Notes under the pieces: generated by a model
Databases searched by the model: none
What the model was told of the DNA's origin: nothing
What the model saw: the letters and a program-made list of their open reading frames with translations, nothing else
Position numbers and translations under genes: made by a program
In this document: piece after piece, positions 18,928 to 27,262 of the stretch
Layout of the letters: every line of letters starts with the position of its first letter
How positions within the stretch are numbered: position 1 is the first letter of the stretch
NCBI GenBank assembly: GCA_030831315.1
Contig: JAURLI010000070.1
Span: 1-46,635, forward strand
Origin: Alphaproteobacteria bacterium
GTDB taxonomy: Bacteria; Pseudomonadota; Alphaproteobacteria; SMXQ01
Direction: 5' to 3'
Length of the DNA stretch: 46,635 nucleotides

Positions 18928-18955
18928 AGGGCCGGCCCGCAGCCGGCCCTTTTTT
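18928..18955. terminator. Intrinsic terminator, probably bidirectional
   Basis: A 9-bp GC-rich stem (18928-18936 with 18942-18950) closes a CCGCA loop and is followed by a run of T to 18955 on the plus strand, ending the cytochrome c transcript. On the minus strand the same stem is followed by TTTATTT and sits directly after the stop of the convergent gene, so it likely serves both. Confidence 0.88.
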
Positions 18956-19698
18956 CATGCCTGCGCAGCATCGAGCGCCGTCGCTTGTTCGACCAGCGAT
19001 ATGCGGCACCAGGATGTGACTTCGAGGCCGCGATCGTCGAACACGTTTTCCTCGCCCTGCCAGGCCGCAACGGTGCCGTCGCGGGCACGGATGAGCGCCT
19101 CTATCTGCGGCCGGAACATGCGCAACACAGCCACGAGCCAGCGGTTGACCGGCCAGGACGGCTGAGTATGCGAGATTTCGAAACGATCCAGCATGGGCAG
19201 GATGTCGGCACCGTCGTACCAGTATTCGCCGGTCACCCAGCGGTTGACCGTGAACAGGCAGATCGGTGCGCCTAAATCATCCATCGAAATACCGATGAGA
19301 TGGCAAAGCGCGTCGTTAGGCTCCTTGGGTGGCACAAAGTCGGGCACCCGCGCCGGCGCAATGCCCGCGGGCATCCCCGCGGGGCGCAGGAACGTGTGAA
19401 AATGCCCATGCTCGCCCGTACGCAGGTTCGCGGGATGGGCGTGATAGTAGAACTGGCTGCCGGTTTCGGCGTCATAAACGTCGCCGTCGGGATAATGGTT
19501 CCACTCGTAGAAGGTGCCAGCGTTCTTGATCAGCTCGCCCACGACGTTGTCGCCGGTCTTAGCAAGGAGCCGGGCGATCTCGAGGGCTTCTTCCGCCGCG
19601 CCCACCATGCGCGAGAGCCGTGCGGCCGGCAGCCGGGCAAAATCAAGGGGGATTGTGGTTTCCGCGACGACGTCAGATGGCTGCGGATCTGCTGGCAT
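18955..19698 (-). CDS. Conserved-looking protein of unknown function, His-rich centre
   Basis: A 247-residue soluble protein that I cannot assign with confidence. No signal peptide or membrane helix. A helical N-terminal part (LARLPAARLSRMVGAAEEALEIARLL) is followed by a region dense in aromatic and His residues (FYEWNHYPDGDVYD, FYYHAHPANLRTGEHGHFHTFLRP), then FTVNRWVTGEYWYDGADILPML and a C-terminal helix pair. The HAH and HGHFH groups could bind metal, but no known metalloenzyme motif is complete. Monocistronic, convergent with cytochrome c through the shared terminator. The ribosome site is weak. Confidence 0.75.
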   Translation of the reverse strand: MPADPQPSDVVAETTIPLDFARLPAARLSRMVGAAEEALEIARLLAKTGDNVVGELIKNAGTFYEWNHYPDGDVYDAETGSQFYYHAHPANLRTGEHGHFHTFLRPAGMPAGIAPARVPDFVPPKEPNDALCHLIGISMDDLGAPICLFTVNRWVTGEYWYDGADILPMLDRFEISHTQPSWPVNRWLVAVLRMFRPQIEALIRARDGTVAAWQGEENVFDDRGLEVTSWCRISLVEQATALDAAQA

Positions 19699-19793
19699 GA
19701 ACCGGATGCTCCGTGATCGGGACGCAGGTCCAGCTTAGTGCCCCGCTCGCGAGCGTGCCAGCGCCCCGCCCTTTCCTCACGAAGTTTTGAGCG

Positions 19794-20222
19794 CTAGTTG
19801 CGCACCACCAGCACCGAGATCGGAGCGTGACGCACGACCCGCGCTGCATTGGGGCCCAGCAGGTAGTCCTTCAGTTCCGGCCGGTGCGACGCCATGACGA
19901 TCAAGTCGGCCTTGAGTTCCCGGGCGGACGAAAGAATTTCCTCGTACGCCGGCCCCTGGGCAACATGGCAGGAGACCTTGATGTTGGACGAAATCTTCTC
20001 TCGCGCCAGCGCTTCGATGCGGTCACGCGCTTCCGAGATCGCCTTTTCCTCGAAATCAGGGGGAAAGAAACTGCCGATCAAGCCGCTGCCGAATTCGGGA
20101 ACCACGGTCAGCAGGAACAGTCGGGCGCCGAAGATCTGGCAGTATTCCATCGCTACCGGCAGCGCTTTCTCCCGCGAGCTCTCCTGGTCGAGATCGATAG
20201 GCAGCAGGATCCGCTTGTACAT
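19794..20222 (-). CDS. Universal stress protein (UspA family), TRAP-linked
   Basis: A 142-residue single-domain UspA protein. It starts MYKRILLPIDLDQES and ends ASHRPELKDYLLGPNAARVVRHAPISVLVVRN. The usual ATP-binding Gly-x2-Gly-x9-Gly-Ser/Thr motif reads H-R-P-E-L...G-P-N-A, so nucleotide binding may be changed. It lies 13 bp after the TRAP permease gene with a strong GGGGGAG ribosome site. The arrangement is like TeaD of Halomonas, an ATP-binding UspA protein that dampens its TRAP transporter (known for that system, inferred here). Confidence 0.9.
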   Translation of the reverse strand: MYKRILLPIDLDQESSREKALPVAMEYCQIFGARLFLLTVVPEFGSGLIGSFFPPDFEEKAISEARDRIEALAREKISSNIKVSCHVAQGPAYEEILSSARELKADLIVMASHRPELKDYLLGPNAARVVRHAPISVLVVRN

Positions 20223-20235
20223 GTCTTTCTCCCCC

Positions 20236-22836
20236 TCAACCTTTGCGGCGGCGCTGCAAAACCATGACTATGCCGATAATCAGGATGGCCGGAATGAACA
20301 TCCATTCCTTCGCCGGACGATCGGATGGCACGAGGACGCTCCGGACGATCCAGCCTGTACGAATGCCCGCCTTGTCGGCGGCGCTGCCGAAGGATACCGA
20401 CAGCACGCAGACCTCGTCACCGCGGCGGGCAAGCTGAAGCCCCGCGCCGGCAAGCCGTGCCTCCACCGGGCGGTTGGCCGCGCCCATGCGCAGGGCGAGA
20501 TGGCGGCTGACTTTTTCGCCATAAAAGTCTTCGCCCATCACCTCGAGCCGCAGGAAGCCACCGTCGGGCACAGCGGCGGCAACCGCCGGCACCTCGCGTC
20601 CGGGCCGATCGTCGTAAGGCGGAAACGCGATGTCCCAGAAAAAGCCCGGCCGAAACAGGATGAAGGCCGCGATCAGTAGCAACAGGCTTTCGTACCAGCG
20701 GCTGCGCACGACAAACCAGTTCATCGTCCCCGCGGCGAACACCAGCATGGCAAGAAGCGCGCTGGCGATGGTCAGCACCAGGTGTCCGGCACTGGTGATG
20801 CCGATCAGCAGCAGCTGCGAATTGAAGATGAAGATGAACGGCAGGGCGATGGTACGCGCACTGTAAAGAAAAGCCTGAACCCCGGTTCGGATCGGATCGG
20901 CACGCGAGATCGCGGCTGCCGCGAAAGTGGCAAGACCGACGGGCGGCGTCACGTCCGCCATCAGGCCGAAATAGAAGACGAACAGGTGCACGGCGATCAG
21001 CGGCACGATCAGCCCGCCCTCGCCCGCCAGCGCGACGACGACCGGTGCCATCAGGGTGGCGACGACGATGTAGTTGGCCGTGGTCGGCAATCCCATGCCG
21101 AGAATCAGGCTGATGATGGCGGTGAACACCAGCATCAGCATCAGGTTGCCGCCCGAGATCAGTTCGATCAGGTCCGTCATCACGAGGCCGAGCCCGGTCA
21201 GGGTCACGGTGCCGACGACGATGCCCGCCGTCGCCGTAGCGATGGCGATGCCCACCATATTGCGCGCGCCGGACACGAGGCCGGAGATCAAGGCGCGCAA
21301 CCCATCCACGGTCGCGGCGCCGATGCCGTCGGTCGCCGTGGCGATGGCCGCGCCGCAGGGCTCCGTCCGGCCGCGCCGCAGACAGGCGACGATCGGACCC
21401 TGGGTCACGATGATCAGGATCATCGTGACCGTTGCCCAGAAGGCCGACAGGGTCGGCGACAGGCGCTCGATCATCAGGCACCAGACCAGCACGACCACCG
21501 GCAGAAGATGATGCAGGCCCGACTTCACCGTGGCGCCGAGCGGCGGCAGGCGGTCCGCAGACAGGATCGCAACCTCAGCCGGGGCGCGGGAAGCAAGTGC
21601 CAGAAGCGCCACATAGATCGCAACGAGCGCCGCCAGTATCACCCAGAAGGCCAACCCGCCCAGCGTCTCCTTGAACGCATCGAGGCCGAAATGCACGGCG
21701 CCGGCAAAGGCCAGCAGTCCCGAAACCGTCAGCCCGTAGCCGATGAGGCGCGCGCGCCGGTCCATTCCCGCCGGGCGCGGCAGGCCGCGCAGGCCCATCT
21801 TCATCGCCTCCAGATGCACGATATAGAGGAGCGCTGCGTAGGAAATCACCGCCGGCAGGAACGCATGCTTGATGACGTCGATATAGGGAATGCCGACGTA
21901 TTCCACCATCAGGAAGGCGGCGGCGCCCATCACAGGCGGCATGATCTGGCCGTTGACCGACGACGCCACCTCTACCGCGCCCGCCTTGTCGCCCGGGAAA
22001 CCGACACGCTTCATCAGCGGTATCGTGAAGGTGCCAGTGGTGACCACATTGGCGATGGAAGAACCGGAAATCAGGCCGGTCAGGGCAGAAGACACGACCG
22101 CGGCCTTGGCCGGGCCGCCGTGCAGGTGGCCAAGTGCCGCATAGGACACGCGGATGAACCATCCACCCGCACCTGCGCGATCAAGAAGCGTGCCGAACAT
22201 GACGAACAGGAACACGAAGCTCGCCGAAACGCCGAGCGCTACGCCGAATACGCCTTCGCTGGTCAGCCACTGGTGCGTGATCAGCTTGGAGAGCGTCGCG
22301 CCCTTGTGGGAGACGACGCCGGGCAGCCACGGGCCCAGAAAACTGTAGGCGATGAAAATGACCGCGATGATGACCAGCGGCAGGCCCAGCGTGCGGCGTG
22401 TTGCTTCCAGCAGCAGCACGATCCCAACGACCCCGGCAACGATATCGGCGGCAATGGGCGCGCCGGGCCGGGTTTCGAGCGCGGATTGAAAAAGGCAGAT
22501 ATATGCCGCCGCGAAAGTTGCCAGCGACGCCAGCGCCCAGTCGTAAAGCGGGATGCGCTGGCGCGGTCCCCGGGCCGTCGCGGGAAAGGCCAGGAACGCG
22601 AGACCGACCGCGAACGCCAAGTGGAGCGAGCGGCTCTCGCCGAAGTTCAGGTTGAAGACATTGAAGGCAAACGGCAGTGGCGACGCGTACCAGAGCTGAA
22701 ACAACGCCCACAGCAGCGCCGCCGCGAACATGACGCGCGCGGCCCAGCCATGGGGGGCACGCGCGCCACTGTCGGCGCTCTCGGCGAGATCTTCGACCGA
22801 GCGCGGAGCATTTCCGGCACCGCCGGAAGCGCTCAT
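20236..22836 (-). CDS. TRAP transporter fused permease (DctQM type, TAXI partner)
   Basis: An 866-residue integral membrane protein combining the small (4-TM) and large (12-TM) TRAP permease subunits in one chain, as is usual for TAXI systems. It drives secondary, probably ion-coupled uptake with a periplasmic binding protein. The core has the large-subunit stretches SSVNGQIMPPVMGAAAFLM and ISLILGMGLPTTANYIVVATLMAP. After the last core helix (about residue 745) comes an extra domain with PDZ-like residues (VSFGSAADKAGIRTGWIVRSV) and a final helix with a basic end, resembling the DUF3394-type tail. GGGGAGAG precedes the ATG. It lies 24 bp after the binding-protein gene. Confidence 0.92.
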   Translation of the reverse strand: MSASGGAGNAPRSVEDLAESADSGARAPHGWAARVMFAAALLWALFQLWYASPLPFAFNVFNLNFGESRSLHLAFAVGLAFLAFPATARGPRQRIPLYDWALASLATFAAAYICLFQSALETRPGAPIAADIVAGVVGIVLLLEATRRTLGLPLVIIAVIFIAYSFLGPWLPGVVSHKGATLSKLITHQWLTSEGVFGVALGVSASFVFLFVMFGTLLDRAGAGGWFIRVSYAALGHLHGGPAKAAVVSSALTGLISGSSIANVVTTGTFTIPLMKRVGFPGDKAGAVEVASSVNGQIMPPVMGAAAFLMVEYVGIPYIDVIKHAFLPAVISYAALLYIVHLEAMKMGLRGLPRPAGMDRRARLIGYGLTVSGLLAFAGAVHFGLDAFKETLGGLAFWVILAALVAIYVALLALASRAPAEVAILSADRLPPLGATVKSGLHHLLPVVVLVWCLMIERLSPTLSAFWATVTMILIIVTQGPIVACLRRGRTEPCGAAIATATDGIGAATVDGLRALISGLVSGARNMVGIAIATATAGIVVGTVTLTGLGLVMTDLIELISGGNLMLMLVFTAIISLILGMGLPTTANYIVVATLMAPVVVALAGEGGLIVPLIAVHLFVFYFGLMADVTPPVGLATFAAAAISRADPIRTGVQAFLYSARTIALPFIFIFNSQLLLIGITSAGHLVLTIASALLAMLVFAAGTMNWFVVRSRWYESLLLLIAAFILFRPGFFWDIAFPPYDDRPGREVPAVAAAVPDGGFLRLEVMGEDFYGEKVSRHLALRMGAANRPVEARLAGAGLQLARRGDEVCVLSVSFGSAADKAGIRTGWIVRSVLVPSDRPAKEWMFIPAILIIGIVMVLQRRRKG

Positions 22837-22860
22837 CGCCGCTCTCCCCGCTGCGCCCTG

Positions 22861-23847
22861 CTACATCAGGCCCTTTTCCTTGAAGTAGCGGGCAGCGCCG
22901 TCATGAAGCGGCGCCGAGTTGCCGTCGCGCACAAGATCCTTCGGCGACAGGTGCGAAAACGCCGGATGCAGGGCCTTGAAGTCCTTGAAATTGTCGAACA
23001 CCGCCTTGACCACTTCATAAATGGTATTGGCGTCGGTTCGCGTCGAGGCGACGAAGGTCGCCTTCACGCCGAAAGTGTCGATGTCCTTCGGATTCCCCTT
23101 GTACATGCCGCCGGGGATGGTCGTCTTGGCGTAATAGGGATTGGCCTTGATCAGTTTGTCGACGGCTTCGCCCGCGACCGAAACGACGACCGTATCGCAG
23201 GCCGTCGTCGCTTCCTGGATCGAACCGTTGGGATGGCCGACGACATAAACGATGGCATCGACCTTGTTGTCGCAGAGCGCCTGGGCCTGCTCGGCCGGTT
23301 TCAGTTCCGACGCAAGCGAGAAATCCTTCGTCGTCCAGCCCATCAGCTTGAGCAGCTCCGCCATCGTCGCGCGCTGGCCCGAACCGGGGTCGCCGACATT
23401 GACGCGCTTGCCCTTGAGGTCGGTGAAGGTCGTCACCTTGGCATCACGGCGGGCGACGACAGTGAAAGCCTCCGGATGGACCGAAAACACGGCCCGCAAT
23501 TCCTTGAAGGCGCCGCCGTCGGCAAAACGGGATGTTCCGTTATAGGCGTGGTACTGCCAGTCCGACTGGACGATGCCCATGTCGAGCTCGCCCGAACGGA
23601 TGGCGTTGATGTTGTAGACGGAGCCGCCGGTGCTTTCGACCGTGCAGCGCACGCCATGCTTGGCGCGATCCTTGTTGACCAGCCGGCAGATGGCGCCGCC
23701 CGTCGGATAATAGACCCCCGTGACCCCGCCGGTGCCGATGGTCACGAATTTCTGTCCGCCGCTCGACGGCCCCCCGTCGCAGGCAGTCAGGGCAAGCGAT
23801 ACGATGGCCATGCCGCCAAGCGCTGCAATCATCAATTTTCTGGTCAT
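22861..23847 (-). CDS. TAXI-family TRAP solute-binding lipoprotein
   Basis: A 328-residue substrate-binding protein with a lipoprotein signal: hydrophobic stretch then LTAC with Cys23 as the lipid-modified residue. The mature protein shows TAXI hallmarks: [60 protein letters not shown] and [22 protein letters not shown]. Most TAXI proteins are thought to bind organic acids such as glutamate or 2-oxoglutarate, but the ligand here is not predictable. ATG at 23847 has a perfect AAGGAGG site 7 bases away. First gene of the binding protein-permease-UspA operon; divergent from apt. Confidence 0.93.
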   Translation of the reverse strand: MTRKLMIAALGGMAIVSLALTACDGGPSSGGQKFVTIGTGGVTGVYYPTGGAICRLVNKDRAKHGVRCTVESTGGSVYNINAIRSGELDMGIVQSDWQYHAYNGTSRFADGGAFKELRAVFSVHPEAFTVVARRDAKVTTFTDLKGKRVNVGDPGSGQRATMAELLKLMGWTTKDFSLASELKPAEQAQALCDNKVDAIVYVVGHPNGSIQEATTACDTVVVSVAGEAVDKLIKANPYYAKTTIPGGMYKGNPKDIDTFGVKATFVASTRTDANTIYEVVKAVFDNFKDFKALHPAFSHLSPKDLVRDGNSAPLHDGAARYFKEKGLM

Positions 23848-23997
23848 AGGGTGGCCTCCTTCGCTGTTTCGGGCGTCCGCGATTATCGGGCGGCAGTCTA
23901 ACAGGAAACCCGCCGGGGAATAAACCTTAGCGCTGCCGGGGCATTTGCCTCTATTGGTGGGCGCGGCTAGAGTTCGGAACGCCATTACGAGGAGCAT

Positions 23998-24513
23998 ATG
24001 AATCTCAAGGATCACATCCGTCAGATACCGGACTTTCCGAACCCCGGAATCCTCTTTTATGACATTTCCACCCTGCTGGCTCATCCGGGGGCATGGGCCG
24101 AGACGATCTCGCGCATGGCCAAGGCGATCGCACTCCACAGGCCCAGCAAACTGGTGGGCATCGAATCGCGCGGGTTCCTGGTTGCGGCGCCGCTTGCCCT
24201 GCAACTTGGCATCGGCTTCGTCATGGCGCGCAAACGCGGCAAGCTGCCCGGCGCCACGGTGTCCCATGAATACGCGCTGGAATACGGCAGCGACGTGATC
24301 GAAATGCAGTCCGATGCGGTTAGGTCGGGCGACCGCGTCGTCGTGCTCGACGATCTGCTGGCGACAGGGGGAACCCTTGCCGCCTCGATCGCACTGCTGC
24401 GTGGCCAGGGGGCAGATGTTGCAGCGGCCGGGTGCGTGATCGAACTCGCCTTCCTCAACGGACGCGCCCGCCTCGACGTGCCCGTCGAAACGTTGATCAG
24501 CTACGGGTCCTGA
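23998..24513 (+). CDS. apt: Adenine phosphoribosyltransferase
   Basis: A 171-residue cytoplasmic purine salvage enzyme converting adenine and PRPP to AMP. The PRPP-binding motif [13 protein letters not shown] spans residues 114-126. The N-terminal [15 protein letters not shown] (usually GILFRDIT) and the ESRGF hood region at 56-60 are standard. Length matches the family. GAGG lies 5 bases before the ATG. It stands alone, divergent from the TAXI operon and upstream of the ECF sigma unit. Confidence 0.95.
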   Translation: MNLKDHIRQIPDFPNPGILFYDISTLLAHPGAWAETISRMAKAIALHRPSKLVGIESRGFLVAAPLALQLGIGFVMARKRGKLPGATVSHEYALEYGSDVIEMQSDAVRSGDRVVVLDDLLATGGTLAASIALLRGQGADVAAAGCVIELAFLNGRARLDVPVETLISYGS

Positions 24514-24822
24514 AAACTCCGTCGCCCAGGCAACCGGGGCATGCAGGACATCGGCGATGAAACGTCTTAGCGACTTCAACGGTGTCATTCACGTCATCGT
24601 TACGGTGATCCTGCCTAAGCAGTAACTTCAGGGGCAGGTTGCGGGCCGGGCAGCGTTTCCGTCACGCTCCCAAGCTTTTTTTATTCACAGCTTTCCAGTG
24701 ATCCACCGCGATCGGAAGGGCGTAAAAGGTCCAAACCCCACTTGAGGGCCTCAGTAATGTCCCTTATCCTAGCCTCCCGTCATATGCTGGATTTCGTGCT
24801 TGTCCGGCCCCCGAGGAGCAAA
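24514..24822. other. Gap upstream of the ECF sigma gene
   Basis: A 309-bp gap after apt. It contains the ECF-type promoter at 24699-24728 and a second TGATCC at 24606 without a matching -10. The rest shows no clear terminator for apt and no gene. Confidence 0.6.
24699..24728 (+). promoter_or_regulatory. ECF11-type promoter of the sigma-chrR operon
   Basis: TGATCC (24699-24704), an 18-bp spacer ending GCG, then TAAAAG (24723-24728), about 95 bp before the sigma start. It matches the RpoE/ChrR-type pattern (TGATCC plus TA-rich -10 at 18 bp) known in Rhodobacter, and matches the promoter of the minus-strand lipid operon at 30765-30794. Autoregulation is therefore expected. Confidence 0.78.
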
Positions 24823-25395
24823 ATGGCCGAAGAGTTTGTCGACCGCAATGGCAGGGGCGACCCTGCTAGTTTGCTCCATTCAGTCGGCGCGCATGGCGAC
24901 CGCAGCGCGTTCTCAGACCTGTTCGAGCACTTTGCGCCCCGCATCAAGGCCTACTGCCTGAAGCGGGGCTCGTCTCTGAGCGCGGCAGAGGAAATCGCGC
25001 AGGAAGCGATGATCAAGGTGTGGCGGCGCGCGGCACAGTTCGATCCCGCGCGGGCCTCTGCCTCGACGTGGATCTTCGCCATCGCCCGCAACGCCCGCAT
25101 CGACGCCTTTCGCCGGGAAAAGCGGCCCGAGGTCCTGCCCGAGGATTTCGACGCGGAAGATCCGTCTTCCGACACTTTCGGTCATTTGGCCGATGCCGAG
25201 GCCGGCGGCAAACTCGTCGCCGAGATATCCACGCTTCCTCCGGATCAGGCCGAAGTCGTGCGCAAGGCATTTTTCGAAGATAAGACCCATCAGGAAATCG
25301 CCCAGGAGCTGAAGCTCCCGCTGGGCACAGTCAAATCCCGAATCCGTCTGGCGCTCGGCCGCCTGCGAAAATCTATGTCGGAGTTCCAGCCATGA
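24823..25395 (+). CDS. rpoE: ECF sigma factor of the RpoE/ChrR (ECF11) type
   Basis: A 190-residue extracytoplasmic-function sigma factor. Region 2 spans about residues 30-95 (FSDLFEHFAPRIKAYCL, AAEEIAQEAMIKVWRRAAQFD, STWIFAIARNARIDAFRR) and region 4 about 135-187 (LPPDQAEVVRKAFFEDKTHQEIAQELKLPLGTVKSRIRLALGRLR). Its partner ChrR overlaps it by 4 bp (ATGA), the arrangement of the Rhodobacter sphaeroides singlet-oxygen response. It should recognise TGATCC-N18-TA promoters. ATG at 24823 is chosen for its GAGGAG ribosome site; an open frame upstream has none and crosses the promoter region. Confidence 0.93.
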   Translation: MAEEFVDRNGRGDPASLLHSVGAHGDRSAFSDLFEHFAPRIKAYCLKRGSSLSAAEEIAQEAMIKVWRRAAQFDPARASASTWIFAIARNARIDAFRREKRPEVLPEDFDAEDPSSDTFGHLADAEAGGKLVAEISTLPPDQAEVVRKAFFEDKTHQEIAQELKLPLGTVKSRIRLALGRLRKSMSEFQP

Positions 25396-26042
25396 TCAGG
25401 CATCACATCGCCCACGATCTCCTTGTCGATTATGCATCTGGCAGCCTGCCCGAGGCTCCCTCTCTCGTCGTTGCGACGCATCTTGCCTGCTGCGCATCGT
25501 GCCGCGAGGACGTTCGCCGTATCGAAGACATCGGCGGAGCGCTGTTGGAAAGCGTCGGCACCGCATCACTTGGGCCCGATGCGCTGGCCGCCGCTCTCGA
25601 CCGGCTCGACAAGCATGAACCCGAAACGACGGAGCTTCGGTTGGACGAAGAGAGCCGCAAGGTTCTGCCCGGCCCGCTGGCACGCCACGTTCATCGCAAT
25701 CTGGGCGACCTTCGCTGGCGCCGCCTTGGCCCGTGCATCGAAGAAGCGGTGCTGGCATCCGCCTCTCCCATTTTCAAAACGGCGCTCCTGCGCGTCGCTG
25801 CCGGTGCCGCGATGCCTGCCCATACCCATGGCGGGCATGAATACACGCTGGTGCTCAAGGGCGGTATCCGGGACGGCGGCGCCGAATATCGACACGGCGA
25901 TGTCATGTCCCTCGACGATACGCACGAGCACAAACCAGTGGCCACCGAAGACGAGGAATGCATCTGTCTCGTCGTGCTCGATGCGCCCGTGCGCCTGACC
26001 GGCAGGTTTGCCCGCCTGCTCAATCCTTTCATCAAGCACTGA
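25392..26042 (+). CDS. chrR: ChrR-type zinc anti-sigma factor with cupin domain
   Basis: A 216-residue cytoplasmic protein that should hold the sigma factor inactive until stress such as singlet oxygen. The N-terminal anti-sigma domain has the zinc ligands His5, His30, Cys34 and Cys37 (HLACCASC). The C-terminal cupin has His144, His146, Glu150 and His180. These eight align by spacing with the two zinc sites described for Rhodobacter ChrR, so both sensing modules look intact. Translationally coupled to the sigma gene by an ATGA overlap; the SDR gene follows 10 bp later. Confidence 0.93.
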   Translation: MIRHHIAHDLLVDYASGSLPEAPSLVVATHLACCASCREDVRRIEDIGGALLESVGTASLGPDALAAALDRLDKHEPETTELRLDEESRKVLPGPLARHVHRNLGDLRWRRLGPCIEEAVLASASPIFKTALLRVAAGAAMPAHTHGGHEYTLVLKGGIRDGGAEYRHGDVMSLDDTHEHKPVATEDEECICLVVLDAPVRLTGRFARLLNPFIKH

Positions 26043-26052
26043 CTCGATCGCG

Positions 26053-26826
26053 ATGACGCCCGTTCCGGAGTCGGCCTGGCTGATCGGCGCCTCATCCGGG
26101 ATTGGCGCGGCGCTCGCTCGCGTACTCGCGGCGAGGGGATGGCGCGTAGTCATCAGTGCTCGCGGAACGGAAACGGCGGCGTCCGTGGCCGCCGAATTTG
26201 CGGAACTGATTTCTATACTGCCCCTGGATGTGACTGATACCCCGGCCTGCGAAGCGGCGGTTGCGGAAGCGGAAACAATCCTGGGCGGTCCACCCGATCT
26301 CGTCGTCTTCGCCGCCGGAGCGTGGCAGCCGATGGGGGTGTCGGATCTCGACCCCGCGGTCGCACGGAGCCTGATGAACGTCAATTACCTAGGTGCTGTG
26401 AACGTCCTGGCCGCCCTGCTTCCCGGATGCCGGGAGCGCCGGCGAGGCCACATTGCGGTAATTGCATCCGTCGCAGGCTATCGCGGCATTCCTCGCGCTG
26501 CGGGCTATGGACCAACAAAGGCGGCGCTGATCAATCTATGCGAATCCCTGAAGCCGGAACTCGATGCGGCCGGCGTACGACTGCGGCTGGTCGATCCAGG
26601 CTTCGTCGCCACGCCCATGACGGCGGTCAATGATTTCCCGATGCCGTTTCTGCTCGCGGCCGAAGATGCCGCCGAGCGGTTGTTCACAGCGCTGACCAGA
26701 TCGTCGCGCTTCGAAATAACGTTTCCCAAGCGCTTCACCTGGGGCCTGAAGTTCTTGCGGCTTCTCCCCTACGGTGCGTATTTCGCACTCATGCGGCGGC
26801 TCGATCGGGGCCGGAAGCGCGGCTGA
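26053..26826 (+). CDS. Short-chain dehydrogenase/reductase of the ECF cluster
   Basis: A 257-residue classical SDR: GASSGIG (12-18) binds the dinucleotide, Asn111, Ser139, Tyr152 and Lys156 form the catalytic tetrad. The C-terminus has a hydrophobic and basic tail (LKFLRLLPYGAYFALMRRLDRGRKRG) that could touch the membrane, suiting a lipid substrate. It follows chrR closely and is probably co-transcribed from the ECF promoter. The start ATG at 26053 has no clear ribosome site, suggesting coupling to chrR. It overlaps the convergent DUF3833 gene by 38 bp. Similar SDR genes accompany CFA/DUF1365/DUF3833 clusters in other Proteobacteria. Confidence 0.9.
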   Translation: MTPVPESAWLIGASSGIGAALARVLAARGWRVVISARGTETAASVAAEFAELISILPLDVTDTPACEAAVAEAETILGGPPDLVVFAAGAWQPMGVSDLDPAVARSLMNVNYLGAVNVLAALLPGCRERRRGHIAVIASVAGYRGIPRAAGYGPTKAALINLCESLKPELDAAGVRLRLVDPGFVATPMTAVNDFPMPFLLAAEDAAERLFTALTRSSRFEITFPKRFTWGLKFLRLLPYGAYFALMRRLDRGRKRG

Positions 26827-27262
26827 ACGCAATTGTGACGCGGCCGAGCGTCACGCCCCACTTGTGCATGCGCGCAATGTTCAGCATCGTGCCGTCCGCG
26901 CCAAGATACATACGATCATCGAATCCGACGACGACCTCGCGCCCACCAATTGGCAGACGCAGCCGGTAGGCCCAGCGCAGGGTATTGCCCGACGCATCGC
27001 CCCTGGCTACACCGACCACGTCCGCAGCGGTGCCCTCATAGGCATGCGGGCCGGTGCGGCGAACGCGCCAGGTGCGCGAGGACACCTCCCCGTCATTGAA
27101 GCGGAACGATTCCTCGAGAACGAAAACATCGCCATCATCGCGCCCTTCGATTTCCACGACGAACGTGCGGCGAACACGGCTAAAGCGGTCCTCGACAAGC
27201 CCGTGGGCACGCGTCCGGCCTGCAAAAAATTCTTCGATCCGAAGTTCGTTCTGATCGCTCAT
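26789..27262 (-). CDS. DUF3833 family protein
   Basis: A 157-residue protein matching DUF3833 from IEEFFAGRTRAHGLVEDRFSRVRRTF through RTWRVRRTGPHAYEGTAADVVGVARG to MHKWGVTLGRVTIAF. A beta-rich, lipocalin-like fold is likely (inference). As I remember the family, many members are lipoproteins, but here no signal peptide precedes the domain and the ATG overlaps the stop of the CFA gene (ATGA). Last gene of the minus-strand ECF operon; role unknown, presumably handling a modified lipid. Confidence 0.88.
   Translation of the reverse strand: MSDQNELRIEEFFAGRTRAHGLVEDRFSRVRRTFVVEIEGRDDGDVFVLEESFRFNDGEVSSRTWRVRRTGPHAYEGTAADVVGVARGDASGNTLRWAYRLRLPIGGREVVVGFDDRMYLGADGTMLNIARMHKWGVTLGRVTIAFSRASGPDRAAA

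Noticed and set aside
20782-23901. A very long open frame on the plus strand, over 1000 codons
   Set aside because: It is antisense to the TRAP permease and TAXI genes, is rich in Arg/Gln/His/Asp as shadows of GC-rich genes are, and has no domain.
24606-24611. A second TGATCC upstream of the sigma gene
   Set aside because: At 18 bp the sequence reads AGGGGC, not a TA-rich -10.
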